From contig NZ_JAAOYX010000003.1 of NCBI RefSeq assembly GCF_011759605.1, positions 360,107 through 424,106 on the forward strand: a stretch of DNA of 64,000 nt. Reading direction: 5' to 3'. This stretch comes from Luteibacter sp. SG786. GTDB lineage: Bacteria > Pseudomonadota > Gammaproteobacteria > Xanthomonadales > Rhodanobacteraceae. Made by a program: the position numbers and the translations under genes. Below, one piece after another: positions 44,261 through 53,585 of this stretch; position 1 is the stretch's first letter, and the number at the start of each line of letters is the position of its first letter. A model generated the notes under the pieces. That model made no database searches. It was not told where the DNA came from and saw nothing but the letters and a program-made list of their open reading frames with translations.

Positions 44261-47200
44261 GGGAGGGGTTTCCGATCAGGCGGTCTTCAGAAGGAACCGG
44301 CGCGGCGCGGCCATGCACGATGGCGAAGATGACCGGCACGAAGAGGAGGGTGGCGAACGTGGCGAAGAGCAGGCCGCCGATGACGGCGCGTCCCAGCGGC
44401 GAGTTCTGCTCATGAGCCAGCGCCATGGGCAACATGCCGATGATCATGGCCAGTGCCGTCATGCAGACGGGACGGAAGCGGGTGAAGCCCGCTTCCAGCG
44501 CGGCCTTGAAGGCATCGCCATGCTCGGCCAGCCGCTCGCGGCAGAAGCTCACCACGAGGATCGAGTTGGCGGTGGCCACGCCCATGCACATGATGGCGCC
44601 GGTCAGAGCGGGTACCGACAGGCTGGTGTGGGTCAGGAACAGCATCCACACGATGCCCGCCAGTGCAGCCGGCAGCGCGGTGACGATCACGAACGGGTCC
44701 AGCCAGGACTGGAAGTTCACCACGATCAGCAGATAGATCAGGAGCACGGCCCCGATGAGGCCGAAAAGCAGGCCGTTGAAGGCCTCGTTCATGGTGCCCA
44801 CCTGGCCGTGCAGACTCACCAGCGTGCCGGCCGGGCGCTTCGCCGCGAACTGGTCGAGCACCTTCTGCACGTCGGCGGAGACGCCGCCCAGGTCGCGTCC
44901 CTGGATCGAGGCGTAGATGTCGTATGCGGGCATGATGTTGAAGTGCGACACCACGGCGTCGCTCGGCCCACGCGTGAAGCTGGCCAGGCCGCCGAGGATC
45001 TGCGTGGACCCATTGACGGCGGACGTCACCGGTAGCGCCTTCAGGTCGGACATCGAGTCCATCAGGTACTGCGGCGTCGATGCCACGATCGCGTACGACA
45101 CGCCGTTCTTCGGATTCAGCCAGAACGCAGGTGCGACCTGCGAACTGCCCGCGAGCGACGCCACCATGCTGTTGGTCACGTCACGCTCGGTGATGCCCAG
45201 GCCATCGGCGCGAACGCGGTCGACCTTGACGTTGAGCTGCGGGTAGCTGGAACTCTGCTGCAGGCGCACGTCCACGATGCCGTCGATCTTGCGCATCTCC
45301 TTGAGGATCGCTTCGGCATAGGCCTCGTTCGCCTTGCGATCGCGGCCGGCGACCGATACATCCAGCGGCGCCGGCGCGCCGAAGTTCAGGATCTGGCTGG
45401 TCATGTCCGAAGGCAGGAAAGCGAATTGCGTGCCGGGGAACTGCCGCGGCAGGATCTCGCGCAGCTTCTTCATGAATTCGGCCGCCGGACGGTGGCCCTC
45501 CTTCAGCACGATCTGGATGTCGCCGTCCTGCGAGCCGATGGTGCCGCTGCTGCTGTAGACAAGGTTCACGCCGGAGAGCGGCAGGCCGATGTTGTCGATG
45601 ATGGTGTCGAGTTCGTCCGGCGGAATGACCGACCGGATGGCACGCTCGACGTGGTCGAATTCCGCCGCGGTTTCTTCGACGCGCGTACCCATCGGGGCGC
45701 GCACGTGCAGCGAGAGCGAATCCGAGTCCACCTCGGGAAAGAAATCCCGCCCCAGTGCCGGTATCAGGGCGAAGGACGCGAGCACGAATGCCAGGAAACC
45801 GAGCACGAAGCGCTTGCGGTTCGCCAGCGCCACGCCCAGCAGCCCGTAGTAGGTGTCGCGAACCCGGGTGAAGCGTTGCTCGAAGCCCAACTGGAACGCG
45901 ATCAGGCCGTGAACAAAGGCATTGCGGCGTTTCTGCGCATGCCGGTCGCCTTCATGATGATTGATGACCTGGTCTTCGGGGTGATTGCCCAGGCCCGTCT
46001 CCACCGTATGCGGCTTGAGCAGGAACATCGCCAGCGTGGGCACGAGGGTTCGCGAAAGGATGAATGAGGACACCATCGCGAAGATCACGGCCAGCGCCAT
46101 CGGTCGGAACAGGAAGCCCGCGATGCCGTTGAGCATGAACATCGGCACGAAGACGATGCAGATGCACAGCAGCGAAACGAAAGCCGGCGTCACGATCTGC
46201 CTGGCGCCGTCCATGATGGCGGTGACAACGCCCTTGCCCTGTTCGAGGTGCCAGTTGATGTTCTCGATGGTCACCGTGGCGTCGTCGACGAGGATGCCCA
46301 CCGCCAGAGCGAGACCGCCGAGGGTCATGATGTTCAGGGTTTGCCCGAAGACCGCCAGCAATGCGATGGCCGACAGGATCGCGAGTGGGATCGACAGCGC
46401 GATGATCACGGTCGAACGCCAGCTTCCCAGGAACAGCAGGATCATGACCGAGGTCAGCACGGCGGCAATGATGCCCTCGCGCGCAACCGAGGTCACTGCG
46501 GCTTTCACGAAGATGGACTGGTCGCCGAGCAGATTCATCTTCAGCGACTTGGGCTGGGTCTCGGCAATCAGCGGCAACAGCTTCTTGATGCCTGCCACCA
46601 CGTCCAGCGTGGAGGCGTTGCCGTTCTTCAGCGCCGGCATGAGCACCGCCCGCTTGCCGTCCACGCGCACCACATTGTTCTGTGGCGGTGCGCCGTCGCG
46701 GACATGGGCAACGTCGCCGATGGTGATGGTGGCGCCATTGACGGTCTTGATGGGCAGGTTGTTCAGCTCGTCGATGGCCGTCGGGCTGTTGTTGAGCTGC
46801 ACGTGGTACTCGTAGGTGCCGATCTTCGCGGTACCCACAGGGATGATCTGGTTCTGTGTCGCCAACGCGTTGCCGACATCCTGTGCAGAGAGGCCCTTGG
46901 CCGCCAGCGCTTGGGGATTCAGGTCGAGCGTCACCTGCTTCTGCTTGCCGCCGTAAGGCGTCGGAATGGCTACGCCGGGCACCGAAATGAGCGTCGGGCG
47001 CATGAAGTTCTGCGCGATGTCGCGGATCGTCGCCTCGGACAGGATGGGGCTGGACAGCGCCATCTGCAGCACCGGCACGGTGGACGCGTTGTAGTTGAGG
47101 ATGAGCGGCGGCGTAATGCCCGGTGGCATCTGCTTCACCACCGTCTGCGAGATCGATGTCACCTGTGCGGTGGCGGTACGGATGTCCACGCCCGGCTGGA

Positions 47201-47489
47201 AGAAGATCTTGACGATGCCCACGCCGGGTAGCGACTGCGATTCGATGTGCTCGATATCGTTGACCGACGTGGTCAACTGACGCTCGTAGTAATAGATCAC
47301 GCGTCCGGACATCTGGTCCGGCGGCAGGCCGTTGTACGTCCAGACGACGCTGATCACCGGAATGCCGATGTTCGGGAAGATGTCCGTGGGCGTCCTGACG
47401 GCGGCCAGCGGGCCCGCGATGAGGATGAGCAAGGCCAGGACGATGAAGGTGTAGGGGCGCGACAGCGCGATGCGCACCAGCCCTAGCAT
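44250..47489 (-). CDS. RND efflux permease (AcrB superfamily)
   Basis: 1079 aa from ATG at 47489. The N-terminus is MLGLVRIALSRPYTFIVLALL, with RTPTDIFPNIGIPVISVVW. The proton-relay pair is in GLALAVGILVDDATVTIENI (TM4). Two symmetrical halves each have a helix plus large periplasmic loops. A His-rich cytoplasmic insertion (near residue 530: GNHPEDQVINHHEGDRH) follows TM6. Substrate unknown. The upstream two-component system is probably the regulator. Confidence 0.93.
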   Translation of the reverse strand: MLGLVRIALSRPYTFIVLALLILIAGPLAAVRTPTDIFPNIGIPVISVVWTYNGLPPDQMSGRVIYYYERQLTTSVNDIEHIESQSLPGVGIVKIFFQPGVDIRTATAQVTSISQTVVKQMPPGITPPLILNYNASTVPVLQMALSSPILSEATIRDIAQNFMRPTLISVPGVAIPTPYGGKQKQVTLDLNPQALAAKGLSAQDVGNALATQNQIIPVGTAKIGTYEYHVQLNNSPTAIDELNNLPIKTVNGATITIGDVAHVRDGAPPQNNVVRVDGKRAVLMPALKNGNASTLDVVAGIKKLLPLIAETQPKSLKMNLLGDQSIFVKAAVTSVAREGIIAAVLTSVMILLFLGSWRSTVIIALSIPLAILSAIALLAVFGQTLNIMTLGGLALAVGILVDDATVTIENINWHLEQGKGVVTAIMDGARQIVTPAFVSLLCICIVFVPMFMLNGIAGFLFRPMALAVIFAMVSSFILSRTLVPTLAMFLLKPHTVETGLGNHPEDQVINHHEGDRHAQKRRNAFVHGLIAFQLGFEQRFTRVRDTYYGLLGVALANRKRFVLGFLAFVLASFALIPALGRDFFPEVDSDSLSLHVRAPMGTRVEETAAEFDHVERAIRSVIPPDELDTIIDNIGLPLSGVNLVYSSSGTIGSQDGDIQIVLKEGHRPAAEFMKKLREILPRQFPGTQFAFLPSDMTSQILNFGAPAPLDVSVAGRDRKANEAYAEAILKEMRKIDGIVDVRLQQSSSYPQLNVKVDRVRADGLGITERDVTNSMVASLAGSSQVAPAFWLNPKNGVSYAIVASTPQYLMDSMSDLKALPVTSAVNGSTQILGGLASFTRGPSDAVVSHFNIMPAYDIYASIQGRDLGGVSADVQKVLDQFAAKRPAGTLVSLHGQVGTMNEAFNGLLFGLIGAVLLIYLLIVVNFQSWLDPFVIVTALPAALAGIVWMLFLTHTSLSVPALTGAIMCMGVATANSILVVSFCRERLAEHGDAFKAALEAGFTRFRPVCMTALAMIIGMLPMALAHEQNSPLGRAVIGGLLFATFATLLFVPVIFAIVHGRAAPVPSEDRLIGNPSHVS

Positions 47490-47613
47490 GCCGCGGAACC
47501 TGCGCTGGACAGTTGCGGCGGCCGGACGCTTCCAGACATGGCAGCGGATCGGTAAGGCGCGGTGAGGTTCATGGCCACTCGATGGGACTCGGGCAGAATC
47601 GCCCACGCCCATT

Positions 47614-47645
47614 GTTCGGTCCGAACCTTGTGGAAATCTTTTGCC
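47614..47645 (-). promoter_or_regulatory. Candidate control region of the RND operon
   Basis: In the 176-bp gap between the kinase gene and the pump gene: a palindrome GTTCGG-T-CCGAAC (47614-47626) and, 10 bases away, TCTTTTGCC (47637-47645). The same 9-mer occurs upstream of the response-regulator gene (49780-49788). No confident -35/-10 pair was found. Confidence 0.4.
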
Positions 47646-47665
47646 TTGCTTCGCGCGCCGGCCGG

Positions 47666-49063
47666 TCAGCCGTCGAGCGCCTCGATGTGGATCCGCACCA
47701 GGAGGCCTCGTGCCGACGGACCGTCGAGTAATTCGATCGAGCCTTCATGCAGCTCGACCGCGCGTTGCACGATGCTCAGGCCCAGGCCGTAGCCCGGTTC
47801 CTTGGTATCGCTGCTCCGCTCGAAGCGCTTGAACGCCAGCGCACGGCGGTAGGGCGGTATACCCGGCCCGTCGTCGCAGACTTCGATGACGACGATGCCG
47901 GCATCACGGTGAACCGAGATGTCCACGCGGCCGCCTTCGGGTGCATAGCGAAGCGCGTTCTCCACCAGGTTGCGGAACATGGCCGTCAGTGCAACCTCGT
48001 GGCCGGATACCCGAACCGCCGGCTCCTCATGCGTGAGGCTGAGCGAGATGTCCTTCTCGGCAATGAGCGGTGCCAGCTCCTCCACCACTTCGGTCGCCAG
48101 CACGATCAGGTCCAGCGGAATGCGCTGCTCGGCTGCCGCACCGGCTTCGAGGCGAGCGATGGCCAGGATCTGCTCGATGCGTCGCCCCAGCCTCCCCAGG
48201 CTGCGCCGGGCGCTGTGCAGGGTGAACTCCAGTTCGGCCGGATCGTTGGCGATCAGCGCGCTCTCCAGGTGAATGGTCGTCGCTGCGAGCGGGGTGCGAA
48301 GCTCGTGCGCCACGTCGCCGGCGAACCGGTGCTCGCGTTCGATCACGTCCTCCAGCCGTTCCAGTTGTTCGTTGAGCGTGGCGATCAGCGGCTTGATCTC
48401 GCCCGGGGAGCGCTCGATGGCGATGGGTGTGCGGCTGCGCGGGGCTCGCTCGGAGAGCACCTGGGTGAGCTTGTCCAGCGGCCGCAAGCCCTGCTTGACC
48501 GCCAGGCTCGCCAGCAACGCCAACAAGGGCAGGCCGATGATGAGGGGAAGCGAGTGTTCGAGAACGAGTTCCCGTGTGATGTCGGCCCGGTTCTCCGCCC
48601 GTTCGCCGATGCGCACCGTGAGATTGAAGCGGTTGGTCAGAGTGAACAGCCGCCAGCCGGCCCCATCGTGTTCGATGTCGCTGAATCCGCGCTCTCCCGG
48701 CGCGGGGGGCGGCAGGTCCGCCAGGTTCGCCGTAGCGGCGATGAGCTTGCCGTGCGGGTCGTAGGCCTGGAAACCCACCTCGGGTTCGTAATTCTTTGCG
48801 TGGACCGCCACCACGACCGTGCCGCGTTGGGCGTCGGTGACGAGTTTGACGGCGCGTTGCGCATCCTCGTCGCTGTAACCGCGCTGGCTGTCCGCAATCA
48901 ATGTGCCGAGCGTGCGTCCGGCCTGGGCGAGCCGCCCGTCCAGCAATTTCACCATCTCGGCCCGCTCGCGCTGGTAGCTGATGGCGCCCAGCGGAATCAG
49001 CACCGCCACCTGCACGGCGATGATGAGCCAGGTCAACCGGGCGCGGAGGCTGAGGGCTGGCAT
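47666..49063 (-). CDS. Sensor histidine kinase (QseC-like)
   Basis: 465 aa from ATG at 49063. Membrane helices lie at about 10-29 and 170-189 with a 140-residue periplasmic sensor between. HAMP-like linker follows, then HisKA with phospho-acceptor H253 in VAHELRTPLA. The ATPase domain carries NLVENALRYAPEGG, DDGPGIP and GYGLGLSIVQRA. The sequence has the signal input of QseC/PmrB-like kinases but the ligand is unknown. It overlaps the regulator gene by 31 bases. Confidence 0.92.
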   Translation of the reverse strand: MPALSLRARLTWLIIAVQVAVLIPLGAISYQRERAEMVKLLDGRLAQAGRTLGTLIADSQRGYSDEDAQRAVKLVTDAQRGTVVVAVHAKNYEPEVGFQAYDPHGKLIAATANLADLPPPAPGERGFSDIEHDGAGWRLFTLTNRFNLTVRIGERAENRADITRELVLEHSLPLIIGLPLLALLASLAVKQGLRPLDKLTQVLSERAPRSRTPIAIERSPGEIKPLIATLNEQLERLEDVIEREHRFAGDVAHELRTPLAATTIHLESALIANDPAELEFTLHSARRSLGRLGRRIEQILAIARLEAGAAAEQRIPLDLIVLATEVVEELAPLIAEKDISLSLTHEEPAVRVSGHEVALTAMFRNLVENALRYAPEGGRVDISVHRDAGIVVIEVCDDGPGIPPYRRALAFKRFERSSDTKEPGYGLGLSIVQRAVELHEGSIELLDGPSARGLLVRIHIEALDG

Positions 49064-49725
49064 TTGGGTTCCCGGGGCATCATGTAGCCGATGCCGCGCA
49101 CCGTGTGGATGAGTTCCGGACTGAGCTTGCGGCGCAGCCAGTGAACGTGGACTTCGATGGCGTTGCGGTCGACCACCGTATCGAACCCGTATACCGAACT
49201 CTCCAGGCTCTCGCGCCGGACGATGCGCCCGGCACGCTCCATGAGGATGCGGAGCACCGCGAATTCGCGGCGGGTCAATGTGATGCGTTCCCCACGGAAG
49301 GCCACGTCGGTTGTCGCCAGATCGAGGACAAGGCCGGCGACCTCGATGCGATTGTCGACCAGGCCCTGCGCGCGCCGGGTCAGCGAGCGGATGCGGGCGG
49401 CCAGCTCGCCGAGGTGGAAGGGTTTGACCAGGTAATCGTCCGCGCCCATGTCCAGGCCCTTGATGCGCGCCTCCGGTGCATCGCGGGCGGTCATGATGAG
49501 GACAGGCGTCTTGATGCCGCTGCGGCGCGCCTGCAGGAGCAGATCGATACCGTCCCGTCCGGGCAGGCCCAGGTCCAGGAGGATGAGGTCGAACGACGCA
49601 TCGGGCAGTGCGCTCGCACCGCTGCGGCCGTCGGTGAGCCACGTCACCGCATACGACTGCTGCTCCAACGCATGCTTGATGGCCCCGCCCAGTTCGACGT
49701 CGTCTTCCAGAAGAAGGATATGCAT
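49033..49725 (-). CDS. OmpR-family response regulator
   Basis: 230 aa. Receiver phospho-acceptor D51 in LLDLGLPG, acidic pocket EDD at 7-9 and switch K101 in LVKPF are present. The winged-helix effector (about 125-220) has LTRREFAVLRILMERAGRIV and NAIEVHVHWLRRKL. It pairs with the overlapping kinase gene and lies upstream of the RND operon, so it probably controls it. TCTTTTGCC direct repeats lie before the start. Confidence 0.92.
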   Translation of the reverse strand: MHILLLEDDVELGGAIKHALEQQSYAVTWLTDGRSGASALPDASFDLILLDLGLPGRDGIDLLLQARRSGIKTPVLIMTARDAPEARIKGLDMGADDYLVKPFHLGELAARIRSLTRRAQGLVDNRIEVAGLVLDLATTDVAFRGERITLTRREFAVLRILMERAGRIVRRESLESSVYGFDTVVDRNAIEVHVHWLRRKLSPELIHTVRGIGYMMPREPKCQPSASAPG

Positions 49726-49779
49726 GGGCGTTGGGGAGAGCGAACTCGCGAAGGGGCAGGCGCCAGAATGGCCGGGAAG

Positions 49780-49799
49780 TCTTTTGCCAACCTTTTGTC
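49780..49799 (-). promoter_or_regulatory. 11-bp direct repeat upstream of the response-regulator gene
   Basis: TCTTTTGCCAA / CCTTTTGTCG: CTTTTG repeated at an 11-bp step, the spacing expected for OmpR/PhoB-type regulators binding head to tail. It lies 55 bp before the start codon. The first copy matches the element at 47637. Confidence 0.42.
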
Positions 49800-49812
49800 G
49801 GCTGCTCCGCGG

Positions 49813-50643
49813 CTACCAGGAGTCGTCGTCGAACGTACCGTCACCGGAACCGGCGTCGTCCCATGAGCCGTCGTTGTTGCCCATGTCGATCGGTTCGTCG
49901 CGCAGATCGTCATAGGCCTGCGCGGAGGGATCGCGGTCCTCGCGGATAACGGGGCCGGTGTCGCGTAACCCGTCGTCGTCGTGACGCCCGCGCAGCGCCT
50001 CGTCCAGCAGCATGCCGGCGGCCACGCCGCCGAGACCGGCCGCCACCGCCGTGCCTACGCCCGAGTGGGGCTGCGGCGGCACGCCGTAAGGGGCGCCGCC
50101 GGGATACGCGCCATACGGGGGCACGCCCTCCGGCGGCGGCACGGGCGGGTACCCTGCCGGTGGCACATCGGTGCGCCGGCGGCGCATCCAGAGAAACACC
50201 AGCAGCGCGATGCCGGCGCCGATGGCGAGCAGATTCAGCAGGTGCGATCGGCCGGCTGTCCCGCGTTGCGGCGCCCGCTCGCTGACCCCCAGCTGCGGCG
50301 TCGACGCGCGAAGATCGGAAGAGGGCGCGAGCGCAGCATCCAGCTTGCGCCGGAAGGCCTGGAACTTCGCGGGATCGGTGAAGTGGGTTCCAGGGTCCAG
50401 CGTGGCTGCCTTCGCCGCCTCGGACTTCGCCTCGCCCACGTTGCCTTCATGGGCAAGCACTTCCGCCAGCACATAGTGCGCCTTGGCACTTTGCGGATGC
50501 TCGGCAATGGCTTCGCGCAGCATCGTTTCCGCGCCGGGGTAGTCGCCCCGGGCGATCAGTGCCTGCACGTCTTTCGGGGAGTCCGCCGCGTAGACCGACG
50601 GCGCCAGCAGCAGCGCAAATAGGAGGCTCCGGCTTCGCATCAT
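49813..50643 (-). CDS. TPR-containing membrane protein
   Basis: 276 aa from ATG at 50643; the next ATG at 50640 has better spacing to the GGAGG site. Signal peptide SLLFALLLAPSVYA. Two TPR-like units cover DVQALIARGDYPGAETMLREAIAEHPQSAKAHYVLAEVLAHEGN. A single membrane helix (LLNLLAIGAGIALLVFLWM, near 140) is followed by a Pro/Gly/Tyr-rich linker and a Gly/Ala hydrophobic stretch, then an acidic tail (DDAGSGDGTFDDDSW). Function unknown. It lies upstream of the regulator gene on the same strand. Confidence 0.8.
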   Translation of the reverse strand: MMRSRSLLFALLLAPSVYAADSPKDVQALIARGDYPGAETMLREAIAEHPQSAKAHYVLAEVLAHEGNVGEAKSEAAKAATLDPGTHFTDPAKFQAFRRKLDAALAPSSDLRASTPQLGVSERAPQRGTAGRSHLLNLLAIGAGIALLVFLWMRRRRTDVPPAGYPPVPPPEGVPPYGAYPGGAPYGVPPQPHSGVGTAVAAGLGGVAAGMLLDEALRGRHDDDGLRDTGPVIREDRDPSAQAYDDLRDEPIDMGNNDGSWDDAGSGDGTFDDDSW

Positions 50644-50764
50644 GTTCCTCCGCATCGGGATGGGTCGCCTTCGGAGCCTAATCCAGTCGATTTTCGGCTA
50701 GCTTTCTTCGACTCGGTTATGTTCTGCATCGTTGATCTGCTCCCTTCCGAATTGGAACCCCGTG

Positions 50765-52513
50765 ATGCCTTCTCACATGGAAGCGACCTTGTTCGCGCAC
50801 GTCGACCGGCTGCTGGCCGACGCGTTCTCCGCCTGTGGACTGGATACCGACGGCGTGCGCGCGCTGCCGGCGCAGCGCCCCGATCTTGGCGATCTCCAGT
50901 GCAACGCCGTCATGGCCCTGGCCGGGCGCCTGCGCCGCCCGCCAAGGCAACTGGCCGACGAGGTAGTCGCCCGACTCGCCCCGCTGGAGGATTTCACCGA
51001 GGTGAGCGTGGCCGGGCCCGGCTTCATCAACCTGCGTCTTTCCAACCGTGTGCTGTCCACGTTCGCCGCGGCGCAGGCATCCGCGCCGCATGCCGGCATC
51101 CAGCAGCAGCCGGCCGAGACGATCGTCATCGACTTCGGCGGCCCGAACGTCGCCAAGCCCCTGCATGTGGGCCATCTTCGTTCGCTCGTGCTGGGTGAAA
51201 GCCTGCGTCGGATCCTCACGGCGCAAGGCCACCGCGTGATCGGCGACGTGCACCTGGGCGACTGGGGCCTGCAGATGGGCATGCTGATTTCCGAGGCCTT
51301 GGTCCTATGGCCCGAGATGGCCGAAGACGGACCCTGGCGCGACCGCCCCCCGTTCGATATGCAGACCCTGCAGGAGCTCTATCCCCGCGTGGCCGCGGCC
51401 TGCAAGGCCGATCCGGCCCGCATGGCGTTGGCACGCGCGGCCACGGCGGAATTGCAGGCGGGCAGCGAGCGCCACATGCGCATATGGGAAGTCGTCCGGC
51501 GCGTGTCGCTGGATGCGCAGGTGCGCGACTTCGCCACGCTGGATGCGCACTTCGACGAACTGCTCGGCGAAAGCCACGTGCAGCCCTTGATCCCCGGCAT
51601 GATCGCCGACCTCGTCGCGCGGGGCGTGGCCGTGCGGAGCGACGGCGCGCTCGTCATCGAAGTGGCCCGTGACGACGACGAATCGCCCATGCCGCCGCTG
51701 CTCCTCGAGAAATCGGACGGCGCCGCCCTGTATGCGACGACCGATCTCGCAACGATCCTCGATCGCCGCCAGCGGCACCATCCGTCGCGCATCGTGTACG
51801 TGGTCGACCAGCGCCAGTCGCTGCACTTCGCCCAGGTGTTCCGCGCAGCCGGGGCGGCGGGATTCGCCGAGGGCATCACGCTGGTTCACGTCGGCTTCGG
51901 CACCGTCAACGGCAGCGACGGCAAGCCCTACAAGACGCGCGACGGCGGCGTGGCGCAGTTGCGCGATCTCCTGGCGGATGCGCTCGACAAGGCGCGTGCG
52001 CGCCAGTCAGACGACGCGTTGCCCGAAGAGGAAGCCGCCGCGCTCGCCGCCACCATCGGCATCGCCGCCGTGAAGTTCGCCGACCTCTCCACCTACCGCA
52101 CCTCCGGCTACGTGTTCGACGCCGAGCGCATGGTGTCCTTCGAGGGACGCACCGGCCCCTATGTGCAATACGCCTGCGTGCGCATCGCCTCCATCCTGGA
52201 AAAGGCCCGGCGCGAGGGTGTCGTCGCGGGCGCCATCGACGTGCGCGAGCCGACCGAACGCGACCTCGTGCTGCTCTGCGCGCGCTTCCCCGACGTCGTG
52301 GCGTCGTCGGCAGCGCGATATGCGCCGAACGAAATCGCCGACTTCGCCTATGAGCTCGCCCAGGCATTCAGCCGTTTCTACGCGGTGTGCCCGGTGCTGG
52401 CGGCTTCCCATGTCGACGAGCGCGCATCGCGCCTGGCGCTGTCTTCGTTGACGCTTGGTGTTCTGGCCGAGGCCCTCGACCTGCTCGGGATTCGGGTGCC
52501 TGAGCGGATGTAG
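50765..52513 (+). CDS. argS: Arginyl-tRNA synthetase
   Basis: 582 aa from ATG at 50765 (ATG 50777 is an alternative). The N-terminal Add-1 domain covers about 10-110. The class I HIGH box is HVGH at 134-137 in GPNVAKPLHVGHLRS. The KMSKS position reads DGKPYKTRDGG, as in many ArgRS that lack canonical KMSKS. The C-terminal anticodon domain has EGRTGPYVQYACVRIASIL. It charges tRNA-Arg. It stands outside any recognised translation operon, beside accessory genes, so it could be a second copy rather than the housekeeping one. Confidence 0.9.
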   Translation: MPSHMEATLFAHVDRLLADAFSACGLDTDGVRALPAQRPDLGDLQCNAVMALAGRLRRPPRQLADEVVARLAPLEDFTEVSVAGPGFINLRLSNRVLSTFAAAQASAPHAGIQQQPAETIVIDFGGPNVAKPLHVGHLRSLVLGESLRRILTAQGHRVIGDVHLGDWGLQMGMLISEALVLWPEMAEDGPWRDRPPFDMQTLQELYPRVAAACKADPARMALARAATAELQAGSERHMRIWEVVRRVSLDAQVRDFATLDAHFDELLGESHVQPLIPGMIADLVARGVAVRSDGALVIEVARDDDESPMPPLLLEKSDGAALYATTDLATILDRRQRHHPSRIVYVVDQRQSLHFAQVFRAAGAAGFAEGITLVHVGFGTVNGSDGKPYKTRDGGVAQLRDLLADALDKARARQSDDALPEEEAAALAATIGIAAVKFADLSTYRTSGYVFDAERMVSFEGRTGPYVQYACVRIASILEKARREGVVAGAIDVREPTERDLVLLCARFPDVVASSAARYAPNEIADFAYELAQAFSRFYAVCPVLAASHVDERASRLALSSLTLGVLAEALDLLGIRVPERM

Positions 52514-52553
52514 AGCCGGTTAGAATGACCGCCATTCAAAACGGAGCGCGGCT

Positions 52554-53483
52554 TTGAACCAGCAGATGTCGTATCCCATCGGTATCCCCGGCACGCCCTG
52601 GGGGCCCGCCGAGATCGCCATGTGGCGTTCGCGCCAGACGAAGCAGCGCGACTTCCGTGACGACGTCCTGCGTGCCATCGACGCGCTGCGCGATCGGTTC
52701 GATGTGTCGGAATACGGTTCGCTAGATTACGACGGCGAGCGGTTCCCTTTGCTGGCGGTGCGTGGTCGCGGCTGGCGCGACGATCGTCCGGTGATGCTGG
52801 TGACGGGCGGCGTGCACGGTTACGAAACCAGCGGTGTGCACGGGGCTTTGCAGTTCCTGCGCGAGCATGGCAACGACTATGCAGGGCAGGCGAATCTCCT
52901 GGTGGTGCCCTGCGTCAGTCCCTGGGCTTACGAGCGCATCCATCGCTGGAATCCGGACGCGATCGATCCAAACCGGAACTTCCGCGAAGGCAGTCCTTCC
53001 GGCGAGGCCGCTGCGCTGGTCGAGTTGCTGGCACCGCTGCGTGGGCGCGTCCTCATGCACATCGACCTGCACGAAACCACCGATTCGGACGAAACCGAAT
53101 TTCGTCCGGCGCTCGCGGCGCGCGACGGCAAGCCGTTCGAGCCGGGCGAGATTCCCGACGGCTTCTACCTCGTCGACGATTCGGAAAATCCGCAGCCCGC
53201 GTTCCAGCAGGCAGTGATCGCCGCCGTGGCGAAGGTGACGCATATCGCGCCGGCCGATGCGAACGGCGAGATCATCGGTTCGCCGATGGTGGCTCCCGGG
53301 GTGATCGAATACGCGCTGAAGGAACTGGGCCTCTGCGCCGGCATCACCGGCGCGCGCTACACGACCACGACCGAGGTTTACCCGGACAGCCCTCGCGCCA
53401 CGCCACAGCAGTGCAACGACGCGCAGGTGGCGGCGGTGCGCGCCGCCATAGGGTATGCCCTGACACACGCCGGGCTCGGTTAG
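52554..53483 (+). CDS. M14-like zinc carboxypeptidase/desuccinylase
   Basis: 309 aa starting TTG at 52554 with a GGAG site 8 bases upstream (ATG 52566 lacks one). Zinc-site residues are H88 and E91 in GGVHGYET, and a downstream His in MHIDLHETTDSDE. WNPDAIDPNRNFREG is the substrate-binding NR segment of M14 enzymes. No signal peptide. Family members trim C-terminal or N-acyl groups from amino acids or peptides; substrate unknown. It lies 40 bp after argS on the same strand. Confidence 0.85.
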   Translation: MNQQMSYPIGIPGTPWGPAEIAMWRSRQTKQRDFRDDVLRAIDALRDRFDVSEYGSLDYDGERFPLLAVRGRGWRDDRPVMLVTGGVHGYETSGVHGALQFLREHGNDYAGQANLLVVPCVSPWAYERIHRWNPDAIDPNRNFREGSPSGEAAALVELLAPLRGRVLMHIDLHETTDSDETEFRPALAARDGKPFEPGEIPDGFYLVDDSENPQPAFQQAVIAAVAKVTHIAPADANGEIIGSPMVAPGVIEYALKELGLCAGITGARYTTTTEVYPDSPRATPQQCNDAQVAAVRAAIGYALTHAGLG

Positions 53484-53585
53484 ATCGCAGGCGCTTGACC
53501 GATTCGGCCGGCACGCGGCCAGGGTTGCCAATTGCCAGGGGCGGATTGCCCCTGGCCCTATGGTTATCGCATGCCTCGTATGGGT

